Origin: an uncultured Clostridium sp.
Lineage (GTDB): Bacteria; Bacillota; Clostridia; TANB77; CAG-508
NCBI GenBank assembly: GCA_900553945.1
Contig: USFR01000007.1
Location: 1 to 64,000 of the forward strand
DNA: 64,000 nucleotides
Direction of reading: 5' to 3'
The notes beneath the pieces are model-generated. The model saw only the letters and a list, made by a program, of their open reading frames with translations, did not search any database and was not told where the DNA came from. Positions 44,607 to 52,975 of the stretch are shown here, piece by piece; within the stretch, counting starts at the first letter, position 1, and every line of letters starts with the position of its first letter. The translations under genes and the position numbers were made by a program.

Positions 44607-45236
44607 TTATTTTATAAAGTTTTTTATGAAGGTTTTTCTATGTAATATGCATGGTCCATATTCTTTTATAGCTGCTATGTGTTTTGCTGTTCCATATCCT
44701 TTGTGTCCGCTAAAGCCATATTGAGGATATATTTCATCATATTCTCGCATCATTCTGTCCCTTGTTACCTTAGCTAGTATTGACGCAGCTGCTATAGAAT
44801 ATTCTTTAGCATCACCTTTTATTATTGATTTATAAGGTATTCCTTTTGTATCAATATTTGTAAGAGCATCTACTAAAATTAAATCTGGTTTAATTTTTAA
44901 TCCTTCAATTGCTCTAGTTAATGCTAATTTGGTTGCATTTAAAATATTAATTTCGTCAATTTCATTTTGGTCTGCCATTCCAACATTCCATGCAATTGCT
45001 TCTTGAGTTATTTGATCATATAATTTTTCTCTTTTTTTCTCAGAAACTTTTTTAGAGTCATTAACTCCTTCAATCATAGAATCTTTTGGCATTATTGCAA
45101 TTCCAACTACTACAGGTCCTGCTAAAGGTCCTCTTCCTGCTTCATCAATTCCTGCAATTAATTCAACTCCATCTAAATGTAGTTTTTCTTCATCTTTTTT
45201 TAATTCTTTTAATCTTTCTTCTTCTTTTTCTTTCAT
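44607..45236 (-). CDS. rnhB: Ribonuclease HII
   Basis: The 209-residue enzyme removes ribonucleotides from DNA and RNA-DNA hybrids. The motif LIAGIDEAGRGPLAGPVVVG near residue 30 has the DEXGRG signature with catalytic Asp and Glu, and DALTNIDTKGIPYKSIIKGD with AASILAKVTRDRMM supplies the others. The first 20 residues are a charged helix (EEERLKELKKDEEKLH), common in Firmicutes RNase HII. It starts the rnhB-pdp operon. The 230 bp upstream (45237-45468) is AT-rich and divergent from the htrA gene; I see no other feature there. Confidence 0.96.
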   Translation of the reverse strand: MKEKEEERLKELKKDEEKLHLDGVELIAGIDEAGRGPLAGPVVVGIAIMPKDSMIEGVNDSKKVSEKKREKLYDQITQEAIAWNVGMADQNEIDEINILNATKLALTRAIEGLKIKPDLILVDALTNIDTKGIPYKSIIKGDAKEYSIAAASILAKVTRDRMMREYDEIYPQYGFSGHKGYGTAKHIAAIKEYGPCILHRKTFIKNFIK

Positions 45237-45468
45237 CTTAATTACTCACTTCATCTGTTTTTATTTTTATATCTTTGAATAGATTTTATTATTATAAAGC
45301 TTTTAATTTATATCTTGGATTTTTTAGTATAAATCATTCAAAATTTAAGCTTTTTTTAATTTTATATTTTTATTATATATATAGATTTTGTATTTTTCAA
45401 TAACAAAATTTTTTTCTGCTATATTATAGCTTATAATAAAATTAAATTATATATTCAAGGAGGTTATT

Positions 45469-46740
45469 ATGGATAATAACAAAGAAAAATCTGAACATGG
45501 CTTTGTTAAAGTTTCTTCTAATAGTAAAAATACAGAAACTTCTCATAACAAAGTAAACAAAACAAAAAACTCAACATTTAAAGTAGTTGTAACATCTTTT
45601 ATTTCAGGAATTGTTGGAGCTTCTTTAGTACTAGGTCTTTGTTTTTATGTTCCCGCTGTAAGAAATATTTTTATTTCTTCTGATTCTGATGATACAAAAA
45701 AAGAAGTTTCAAAAATATTTACTTCCGAAGGATCTGTAAACAAAGGTGTTAGTATTGAGGATTATTCAAGCACAGCTATATCTGTTGCTAATAAGGTTTT
45801 ACCTTCTGTTGTTGGTATTGAAGTTGACTTCTCTGTTTCAGCAAACTATCCTACTTTTTCAGCAGCTACTCAATCATCAACATCTAAGGCAACTGGATCT
45901 GGTGTAATTATTTCAAAAGATGGTTATATCTTAACTAACAACCATATAATTGATACTTCCTCAACTACTACATCAAAATACTATACTGTATCTGATGCAA
46001 ATAAGGTTTTAGTATATTTATATGAAGAAGACAATCCTGTTGAGGCTAAAATCATTGGTTCTGATAGTGTTACTGATTTGGCTATATTAAAAATTGACAG
46101 AAATGATTTAACTCCTGTTGAAATTGGTGATTCTGATTCAGTTCAAGTTGGTGAATTTGCAATGGCTATTGGTAATCCACTTGATATGAGAAATACTGTT
46201 ACATCTGGTATTATAAGTGGTGTTAACAGAGAAATTGAAGATGATAATGGAACTATGTATACTTTAATTCAAACTGATGCTGCAATTAATGCTGGTAACA
46301 GTGGTGGTGCTTTAGTTAATGCTGATGGAAAATTGATTGGTATTAATACTTTAAAAATGTCTGGTACTGGAATTGAGGGTATGGGATTTGCTATTCCTAT
46401 TAATTCTACTTTAGATATATCTGAGCAATTAATTTCTACTGGAAAGGTTAAGAGACCTTATATTGGAATTAGTGGTACTGACGTAAGCGAAACATTATCT
46501 GAATACTATAATATTCCTGTTGGTGTTTATGTTAGAAGTATTCAATCTGATGGTCCTGCTAAATCTTCTGATTTAAAACCTGGAGATGTTATTGTTAAAT
46601 TTAATGGTGAAAAAATTGAGACTATGTCTCAGTTAAATAAAAAGAAAAATGATTGTAAGATTGGTGATGAGGTTACATTGACTGTTTCAAGAGGTGGCGA
46701 AGAAGTTGATGTAAAGGTTACGCTTACTGAACAGCCTTAA
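45469..46740 (+). CDS. HtrA/DegP-family serine protease
   Basis: The 423-residue protein is an envelope quality-control protease. A charged cytosolic head (residues 1-40) is followed by a membrane helix (VVTSFISGIVGASLVLGLCF) and an extracytoplasmic trypsin-like domain: His in GYILTNNHIIDTSS near 159, Asp in DSVTDLAILKID near 202, Ser in AAINAGNSGGALVNADG near 278. One PDZ domain (PYIGISGTDVSETLSEYYNI, SDLKPGDVIVKFNGEKIETM) closes it. AGGAGG precedes the ATG. It is a single gene whose 3' flank has a family-1 palindromic element and a bidirectional terminator. Confidence 0.95.
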   Translation: MDNNKEKSEHGFVKVSSNSKNTETSHNKVNKTKNSTFKVVVTSFISGIVGASLVLGLCFYVPAVRNIFISSDSDDTKKEVSKIFTSEGSVNKGVSIEDYSSTAISVANKVLPSVVGIEVDFSVSANYPTFSAATQSSTSKATGSGVIISKDGYILTNNHIIDTSSTTTSKYYTVSDANKVLVYLYEEDNPVEAKIIGSDSVTDLAILKIDRNDLTPVEIGDSDSVQVGEFAMAIGNPLDMRNTVTSGIISGVNREIEDDNGTMYTLIQTDAAINAGNSGGALVNADGKLIGINTLKMSGTGIEGMGFAIPINSTLDISEQLISTGKVKRPYIGISGTDVSETLSEYYNIPVGVYVRSIQSDGPAKSSDLKPGDVIVKFNGEKIETMSQLNKKKNDCKIGDEVTLTVSRGGEEVDVKVTLTEQP

Positions 46741-46762
46741 TTTTATTGAAAATTGTATAGAC

Positions 46763-46924
46763 GAAAAAACATATTAAATTTTTCACACATTGCTGTCGCA
46801 TTCTTCGATTTTTGAAAATGAAAATTTGCTATTTTTATTTTCAAATCGGGTAGAATGCTTCAATCAAACTCACTTCGTTCGTTTGGTCCCTGCGCGGTGT
46901 TTCTAAATTTTAATATGTTTTTTC
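46763..46924. repeat. Family-1 palindromic element, copy 4
   Basis: The arms 46763-46776 and 46911-46924 are a perfect 14-bp inverted repeat (GAAAAAACATATTA). The inner hairpin is 46799-46858 and shows a G-T wobble where copies 1-3 have Watson-Crick pairs. The CCTTGCTG block is CATTGCTG here, and CTGCGCGGTG is kept. It lies between the htrA and yibE/F-like 3' ends. Confidence 0.9.
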
Positions 46925-46940
46925 TTTATCTTATGCTCTT

Positions 46941-46990
46941 AAAATATAAAAATAAACTCTTCTTAATGAAGAGTTTTATTTTTATATTTT
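46941..46990. terminator. Bidirectional terminator between htrA and the YibE/F-like gene
   Basis: A stem of about 22 bp with one bulge (AAATAAACTCTTC with GAAGAGTTTTATTT at its top) and a 5-nt loop overlaps the last codons of the 46982 gene. Confidence 0.85.
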
Positions 46991-48274
46991 AAGGCTTCGT
47001 TTGCCTTCTACTATGTTTTCGGATTTTACTTTGTATATTTCTTTATCTCTGTTCATAAATGAGTATATGATTGCTGTTATTGGGACTGTATATACTATTC
47101 CAATACTTCCTGCTATTGCGCATACGGCTTCTGTTGCAATTGCTTCAATATTTATAACGTCCGTAAATTTAACACTTGATGACATATATAATAAAACTAA
47201 TACTAATGATGATCCTATAAATGAAAGTATTAATGTGTTTGTCATTGTTCCTATCATGTCTCCACCTATGTTCATTCCACTTTTAAATAATTCTTTTCCT
47301 GTCATACTTGGATTTTTCATTTTCAATTCGCTTAAGCTTGATGATATTGACATTCCTACGTCCATGCATGCTCCTAATGCTGAAACTATAATTTCTGCAA
47401 ATAATAATTCTCTAAAATTAAATACAACGTCTTTTGATGCTACACTTAACATTATTGCTTCTTCTTTTCCTGCTCCTGATAATTGTGCTAAATATCCTGT
47501 AATGCTTGCGATTACTCCAGCTAATACAACTCCACCAAGCGTTCCAAGTGCTGCTGAAAATGTCTTTTTATTCCAACCTCCAATTATTGCAAATGTCAAT
47601 ACTATTATTAAAAAACTAGTTCCAATTGATACTAAAATCGCATTATATCCTTTAAATATTGTTGCGACTAATATAAAAAATATTGCTAATACCGTTATAA
47701 CTAATCCAATTATTGATTTTAGACCTTTCTTTCTTCCTATAAGAATTATACTAGCAAAAAAGAATATAACCAATCCTATTAAGTAGTTTTGCCTAACTAT
47801 ATCTTGGATTGACACTTTCACTTTTCCGTTCTCTTCAGAAAAATTTACAAATACAGTATTTCCTTCTCTTAATTTATATCCTATTATTTTATTATCTAAA
47901 TCATACGTTAATACATATGTAGTACTAAATTTTTCGTCCTTGTTTTTTCCTTCAAGTATTTTTACTTTTACATCTTGAACAGTTTCTTTTCCCCCATTAC
48001 CATTATCTCTTTCATATGACTCTCCAGCTTCAATTACCTTTGCCTTAAAACTTTCTTCTTTTAAATTTGTTTCATCTTTTTTTTCTTCTGTACTTGTTAC
48101 TGTTTGTTTAGATACATTTTCTTCTGCTTTATTCTCGCTTTCAACTACTTCTGTTTTATTTTCACTTTCTGTTGTTGTAGTGGCTTCTTCTTCATCTGCT
48201 TTAACAATGTAAAAGCTAAACATCACAATTAATATAAGAATTCCTAACAGTATTTTACCTATTCTTTTTTTCAA
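46982..48274 (-). CDS. YibE/F-family multipass membrane protein
   Basis: The 430-residue protein has a signal-like N-terminus (ILLGILILIVMFSFYIVKAD), an extracytoplasmic Glu/Thr/Lys-rich stretch to about residue 80, a small beta domain (KVKILEGKNKDEKFSTTYVL), and seven or eight membrane helices from about residue 160. The helical part matches YibE/YibF-like proteins (IALGACMDVGMSISSSLSEL is here SALGACMDVGMSISSSL, then GGDMIGTMTNTLILSFIGSS). The family's role is not established; transport is suspected. It follows the 48286-49158 gene by 11 bp. Confidence 0.85.
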   Translation of the reverse strand: MKKRIGKILLGILILIVMFSFYIVKADEEEATTTTESENKTEVVESENKAEENVSKQTVTSTEEKKDETNLKEESFKAKVIEAGESYERDNGNGGKETVQDVKVKILEGKNKDEKFSTTYVLTYDLDNKIIGYKLREGNTVFVNFSEENGKVKVSIQDIVRQNYLIGLVIFFFASIILIGRKKGLKSIIGLVITVLAIFFILVATIFKGYNAILVSIGTSFLIIVLTFAIIGGWNKKTFSAALGTLGGVVLAGVIASITGYLAQLSGAGKEEAIMLSVASKDVVFNFRELLFAEIIVSALGACMDVGMSISSSLSELKMKNPSMTGKELFKSGMNIGGDMIGTMTNTLILSFIGSSLVLVLLYMSSSVKFTDVINIEAIATEAVCAIAGSIGIVYTVPITAIIYSFMNRDKEIYKVKSENIVEGKRSLKI

Positions 48275-48285
48275 AATTTTGCCCC

Positions 48286-49158
48286 CTATTCAAATATTAT
48301 TACATCCATTTTATTTGTGTTCTCAGTATTTCCATATGCGTAAATCAAATACAAAAAGCCATTATCATTAACAATAAAATTTTCTGTATTTTCAATTTTA
48401 TACATACTACTAGATAAATCTCTTAAACGTACATCGGAAAACTGATTTTTTAATTCTTCATCTTTCTTCTCAAGATCTTTTAATTCAGCATCAATTTCTT
48501 TTTGCAAATTTTTCTGTGTATATCCTTTAGCATCTACTAAATCTAATATTGAAACTTCTGTATTATTGTTCAAATTATAGTTATACGTTTTTATTTTTAC
48601 AGCTTGTGTATTTTTTCCTTCTCTAATTGTTTCTTTTATTATTAAAGATAGTAAATCTCCATTTAGATAAGCTTTATATGTAACGCTGTAATCTGTTTCA
48701 TTTTCATTTTTTCCTGTTATTATACTTTCTATCTTATCTGTGTAATTTGATTTTATTTGTGCATTTATTTTATCAGCATAATTTGCATCAATATTTATTT
48801 TAGGAATTGTTGCACTTATATTGTACTTATTTGTTTCCTTTTGATTTGCCGTTTGTACTGTGAAAACTACATCTTTATTTTCTTCTTTTTTCTTTATATT
48901 TTTATTGGTTTTTCCTGATAAATCACTTGTAAAAATTTTATTAAAATTATTTTTTAATTCTGTAATTTCTGCTGCATCCTGAGTTTTTCCAACTCCAATA
49001 CCTAGCATAAATGGATCTGTATCTGAGTATCTATAAAATATTTGAGCATAAATTCCTATACTTAAAGATAATATGCATAATAAAATTACTATTATGAAAA
49101 ACATTACTCTATTCATTCCTAATATTTTATCTGTATCTTTTTCTTTACTTTTTCCCAT
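48286..49158 (-). CDS. Membrane-anchored protein, DUF4163/DUF3298-like
   Basis: The 290-residue protein has one membrane helix near residues 18-40 (MFFIIVILLCILSLSIGIYA), a linker, and an extracytoplasmic domain from about 100 on. The pattern NISATIPKINIDANYADKIN, then DYSVTYKAYLNGDLLSLIIK and a C-terminal FIVNDNGFLYLIYAYGN, resembles the DUF4163-DUF3298 pair seen in PdaC and related wall proteins. No catalytic domain follows. It is co-transcribed with the YibE/F-like gene. The domain assignment is tentative. Confidence 0.65.
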   Translation of the reverse strand: MGKSKEKDTDKILGMNRVMFFIIVILLCILSLSIGIYAQIFYRYSDTDPFMLGIGVGKTQDAAEITELKNNFNKIFTSDLSGKTNKNIKKKEENKDVVFTVQTANQKETNKYNISATIPKINIDANYADKINAQIKSNYTDKIESIITGKNENETDYSVTYKAYLNGDLLSLIIKETIREGKNTQAVKIKTYNYNLNNNTEVSILDLVDAKGYTQKNLQKEIDAELKDLEKKDEELKNQFSDVRLRDLSSSMYKIENTENFIVNDNGFLYLIYAYGNTENTNKMDVIIFE

Positions 49159-49368
49159 ATTTACTCCTCATATGATTCATATTTTTTTAAATTAAAAATA
49201 ACTTATTATAGTATAACATTAAAAAGCTTTAATTTCAATTATAAAATTTATTTATTGGAAGCTTCTAACCTTGACTATTCCGTTTTTTTGTTGTATTATA
49301 TTTTAGTATATTTGTTCTCATTTTTATGGGAATATTTAGAATTATTTTTAAGGAGAGATTACTTATAT

Positions 49369-51690
49369 ATGTTATGTTCAATATGTAAAAAAAATACAGC
49401 AGTTATATTTATAAATAAAATTGAAAATGATAAAAGCTCTGTTGAAGGTTTATGCTATAGCTGTGCTAAAGATAAAGGCATTAATCCACTTGAAGTTCTT
49501 GCTAAACAATCCAATCTTTCAGAAGAAGAACTTAATGATATGTCATCACAGTTGGAAAATATTTTTAGTGATATTACTGAAAATATTTCAGATATGGATA
49601 GTGAAGATATGCAAGCTTTAGGTCCAATGCTTGGTAGTATTTTGGGATTAAATAAAAAAGATAATTCTTCTGAAAATTCTGCATCTGCTAACTCTTCAGA
49701 ACAATCTGGCAGAAAAAAAGTTAAAACTGAAAAACGTCCAAAAGATAATAAAAAGAAAAAATTTCTTGATTCCTTTGGAACAAATTTAACAGATAAAGCT
49801 AAACAAGGAAAACTTGATAGAGTTATAGGTAGAAATAAAGAAATTCAAAGGATTACTCAAATATTAAATAGACGTTCTAAAAACAATCCTTGTTTAATTG
49901 GTGAACCTGGTGTTGGTAAAACTGCTATCGCTCAAGGCTTAGCTATAAGAATTGCCGAAGGAAATGTTCCTGCTAAATTACTTAATAAAGAAGTTTATTT
50001 ACTTGATATGACTTCAGTTATTGCTGGAACTCAATTTAGAGGCCAATTCGAATCAAGAATGAAAGCTTTGGTTGATGAGTGTAAATCTTATGGAAATATT
50101 ATATTAGTTATTGATGAAATTCATAATATTATTGGAGCTGGTGATGCTGAACATTCAATGAATGCTGCAAATATCTTAAAACCTTCTCTTTCTAATGGTG
50201 AAATTCAATTAATTGGTACTACTACTCTTACTGAGTATAGAAAATATATTGAAAAAGATTCTGCTTTGGAAAGAAGATTCCAACCTGTTATTGTTGATGA
50301 ACCTTCAATTGATGACACTATTGAAATTATTCAAGGAATTAAAAAATATTACGAAGATTATCATAAAGTCTTAATATCAAATGATGTTATTGAAAAAACT
50401 GTTAAAATGTCTGAAAAATATATTCATGATAGATTTTTACCAGATAAAGCAATCGATTTAATCGATGAGGCTTGTTCTAGAATAAATCTTAATAATAAAG
50501 AACTTTATGAAATTGAAGTTATAAAAAATAAATTAGCTAAAATTGCTGAAGAAAAAGAAGAAGCTGTTTCTTCAGATTCAACAGAGGATTATCAAAAAGC
50601 TGCTGATTTAAAAACTAAAGAATGTATCTTAAATGATCGTTTAGAAGAATTAAATAAAAACTTACAGTTAAAAGCTTTAACTGTTCAAGATATCGCTGAA
50701 GTTATTGAAAATTGGACTAAAATTCCTGTTACAAAAATTACTGAAGCCGAAACTCAAAAATTATTAAACTTAGAAGCAAATCTTCATAAGAGAATTATTG
50801 GTCAAAATACTGCAGTTTCTGCTGTTGCAAAAGCAATTAGAAGAAATCGTGCTGGACTTCAAACTACAAAAAGACCACCTTCATTTATATTTGTAGGTCC
50901 TACTGGTGTTGGTAAAACTGAACTTGCAAAGGCTCTTGCTTCTGAAATGTTTGGAAGCGAAGATTCAATTATAAGAATAGATATGTCTGAATATATGGAG
51001 AGTCATTCAACATCTAAATTAATAGGTTCTCCTCCAGGATATGTTGGATATGATGATGCTGGTCAATTAACTGAGAAAGTTAAGAGAAAACCTTATTCTA
51101 TTATTCTTTTAGATGAAATAGAAAAAGCTCATCCAGATGTATTTAATATTTTACTTCAAGTTTTAGATGATGGTAAATTAACTGATTCTCAAGGAAATAC
51201 AGTTAATTTCGAAAATACAATTATTATTATGACATCTAATGCTGGTTCAAATTTAAATACAAATTCAATTGGTTTTGGTAAACAATCTGTTGATAATGGA
51301 AAAATAAATTCGGCATTAAAAGAATTATTTAGACCTGAATTTTTAAATCGTGTTGATGAAATTGTTACATTTGATAGTTTGACATCAGACGAATTACTTC
51401 AAATTATAGATTTATTACTAAAACATACTGATGAAGCATTGGCTAATAAAGATATTAAACTTTCAGTTACTGCTTCTGCTAAGAAATATGTTTTAGAAAA
51501 AGGTACTGATTTAAAGTATGGTGCTAGACCTTTAAGAAGAGCAATTCAAAAATATATTGAAGATGAAATTGCTGAAATGCTTTTAAGATCTGAGGTTATG
51601 CCAGGTCAAACTGTTAAAGTAGATTGCAAAAAAGATGAATTAAAATTTACAGTAGTTTCTAAAACTTCTAAATCAAAAAAGAGCGAATAA
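49369..51690 (+). CDS. clpE: ClpE-type AAA+ protease chaperone with N-terminal zinc finger
   Basis: ATG 49369 is chosen because the protein then begins with the ClpE zinc finger (MLCSICKKNTAVIFINK, then CYSCAK); AAGGAG is 13 nt upstream. The 773-residue protein has two AAA+ modules: Walker A GEPGVGKT near 178 and GPTGVGKT near 509, with Walker B VIDEIHNIIG and LLDEIEKAHP. Between them is a UvrB/UvrC-type coiled coil (EDYQKAADLKTKECILNDRL). The C-terminal domain ends SKSKKSE. ClpE unfolds proteins for ClpP and is usually stress-induced under CtsR; I found no clear CtsR operator in the 200 bp upstream. No ClpN double repeat, unlike ClpC. Confidence 0.9.
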   Translation: MLCSICKKNTAVIFINKIENDKSSVEGLCYSCAKDKGINPLEVLAKQSNLSEEELNDMSSQLENIFSDITENISDMDSEDMQALGPMLGSILGLNKKDNSSENSASANSSEQSGRKKVKTEKRPKDNKKKKFLDSFGTNLTDKAKQGKLDRVIGRNKEIQRITQILNRRSKNNPCLIGEPGVGKTAIAQGLAIRIAEGNVPAKLLNKEVYLLDMTSVIAGTQFRGQFESRMKALVDECKSYGNIILVIDEIHNIIGAGDAEHSMNAANILKPSLSNGEIQLIGTTTLTEYRKYIEKDSALERRFQPVIVDEPSIDDTIEIIQGIKKYYEDYHKVLISNDVIEKTVKMSEKYIHDRFLPDKAIDLIDEACSRINLNNKELYEIEVIKNKLAKIAEEKEEAVSSDSTEDYQKAADLKTKECILNDRLEELNKNLQLKALTVQDIAEVIENWTKIPVTKITEAETQKLLNLEANLHKRIIGQNTAVSAVAKAIRRNRAGLQTTKRPPSFIFVGPTGVGKTELAKALASEMFGSEDSIIRIDMSEYMESHSTSKLIGSPPGYVGYDDAGQLTEKVKRKPYSIILLDEIEKAHPDVFNILLQVLDDGKLTDSQGNTVNFENTIIIMTSNAGSNLNTNSIGFGKQSVDNGKINSALKELFRPEFLNRVDEIVTFDSLTSDELLQIIDLLLKHTDEALANKDIKLSVTASAKKYVLEKGTDLKYGARPLRRAIQKYIEDEIAEMLLRSEVMPGQTVKVDCKKDELKFTVVSKTSKSKKSE

Positions 51691-51704
51691 TCGCTCTTTT
51701 TTTA
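51676..51704 (+). terminator. Terminator of clpE
   Basis: AAAAAGAGCGA pairs with TCGCTCTTTTT around AATAA and overlaps the clpE stop codon; a T run follows. Confidence 0.9.
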
Positions 51705-51840
51705 CTTTAATTATTCACCAGTGTACTGAAAAATAATTATTAAAATTCCAATTAAAATGATGATAATATTGTAAAGTAAAGTTTGTGTTAATTTTAATGT
51801 TCTATATACCCACTCATAATAATATTTATAATTCTATTAC

Positions 51841-52419
51841 TTAACTTTCTAAATTTTCTAATACAGAATTCAACTCTTCTTCGCCGATAATCTCAATTCC
51901 ATTCTCTAATTTTATTTTCTCTTCTTCAGGTAAATATTCTAATGATATATTTGTCATCTCATACAGTTCTTCTTCTCCATCTTCATCTTTTCTATATATG
52001 TTTATTACTCCATCTGCCACTCCTATCTTATAATGCTCTGGACACATCTTATCTACTTCATTATATATTGATACTTGCTTATCTGAAAATTCTTCTATTT
52101 TGTATTCTTTATATTTTTCTTCAAATTCTTTTTCATCTAAATTAACAATATCTGTTGGAACCTTGTTACTCTTTGCAATTTCATGTCCACATTTTTTATA
52201 CAATACAACTTCTGTTAATTCTGCATTTGGAGAAATTTTTTCTTCTGTTGTTTCTGTTGAAATTGTTTCGTTTTCTACATCATTTTTTATTACAGTCACA
52301 CCTTCATCTACTTTACTATCGTTTCTTTGATCAGCCCTTGTATTTAAATAAAAATATCCAATACCACAGCTAGCTAAAAAAATTAATAACATTATAATAA
52401 AAATAATTAATTTCTTCAC
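51841..52419 (-). CDS. BofC-like protein
   Basis: The 192-residue protein has an N-terminal membrane segment (LIIFIIMLLIFLASCGIGYF), a disordered Thr/Glu stretch, and a C-terminal domain resembling the BofC C-terminal domain: VADGVINIYRKDEDGEEELY, then EMTNISLEYLPEEEKIKLEN and GIEIIGEEELNSVLENLES. In Bacillus BofC is an intermembrane protein that restrains SpoIVB in the sigma-K checkpoint. The central HEIAKSNKVPTDIVNLDEKEF part matches proteins of the same group. Checkpoint function is inferred, not shown. Confidence 0.75.
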   Translation of the reverse strand: MKKLIIFIIMLLIFLASCGIGYFYLNTRADQRNDSKVDEGVTVIKNDVENETISTETTEEKISPNAELTEVVLYKKCGHEIAKSNKVPTDIVNLDEKEFEEKYKEYKIEEFSDKQVSIYNEVDKMCPEHYKIGVADGVINIYRKDEDGEEELYEMTNISLEYLPEEEKIKLENGIEIIGEEELNSVLENLES

Positions 52420-52481
52420 AAATATACCACCTTTTTCTTTTGTTGGTAGTATGTACCTTTTTTGAAGAAATTATACACATA

Positions 52482-52513
52482 ATAAAAGAAGAGACCTAAG
52501 TCTCTTCTTTTAT
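52482..52513 (-). terminator. Terminator of the receiver-domain gene
   Basis: ATAAAAGAAGAGAC pairs with GTCTCTTCTTTTAT around CTAA. The gene's stop codon lies in the loop, and its last codons form one arm of the stem. Confidence 0.85.
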
Positions 52514-52885
52514 TCTCTTTAACATAGTTTCCAATTCCTGTCCGAAGACTACCTGTCCAATATATTCATCTGGTGGTGTTTCGCCAAGATTTTCCCACAC
52601 GTTAGTAATAGGAATTAATGAATATACTATTATTTTAGGCATTTTCTCTTTGTATAACTCTTTCAATTTTTTTATAAGTTCTGATCCTGCATTTCTAAAA
52701 ATAAGTCCTTCTTTTTCTTTTGGAAACTGCATATCTGTTATTAAGATATCGTACTCTTTCTGCATTGCTAACCGCATTGCATCTGTTTCGCATACAGCTA
52801 CGTCGTATTCATATTCTGTTTTTATAATATCCAGAACTGTATGTAGCTTTATCCGGTTGTCTTCAACGATTAATATTCTACTCAT
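52496..52885 (-). CDS. Stand-alone receiver-domain protein
   Basis: The 129-residue protein is a single response-regulator receiver domain with no output domain. RILIVEDN carries the acidic pair, DILITDMQFPKEKEG the phospho-acceptor Asp near residue 51, and KIIVYSLIP the switch Ser. The conserved Lys before the last helix is not seen (PPDEYIGQVVFGQEL), so phosphorylation switching may be altered. No histidine kinase is nearby. G/C-ending codons (CGG, CTG, GAC, TAC) set it apart from its neighbours. It has a near-consensus promoter and a terminator overlapping its end. Confidence 0.8.
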   Translation of the reverse strand: MSRILIVEDNRIKLHTVLDIIKTEYEYDVAVCETDAMRLAMQKEYDILITDMQFPKEKEGLIFRNAGSELIKKLKELYKEKMPKIIVYSLIPITNVWENLGETPPDEYIGQVVFGQELETMLKRIKEET

Positions 52886-52946
52886 AGTATTTCCTCCTAT
52901 TCGCTGATATAAATACGTTTACAAACTTCTATTTAACATATTCCAT

Positions 52947-52975
52947 ATTATAGCATCTTTTTATGCTTTTTTCAA
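52947..52975 (-). promoter_or_regulatory. Strong sigma-A promoter of the receiver-domain gene
   Basis: On the minus strand, TTGAAA (52975-52970), a 17-bp spacer and TATAAT (52952-52947). The -35 box lies over the last codons and stop of comEC. Confidence 0.78.

Noticed and set aside
47001..47786. 261-residue plus-strand open frame opposite the YibE/F-like gene
   Set aside because: Antisense shadow; the minus-strand protein has clear membrane-protein family features.
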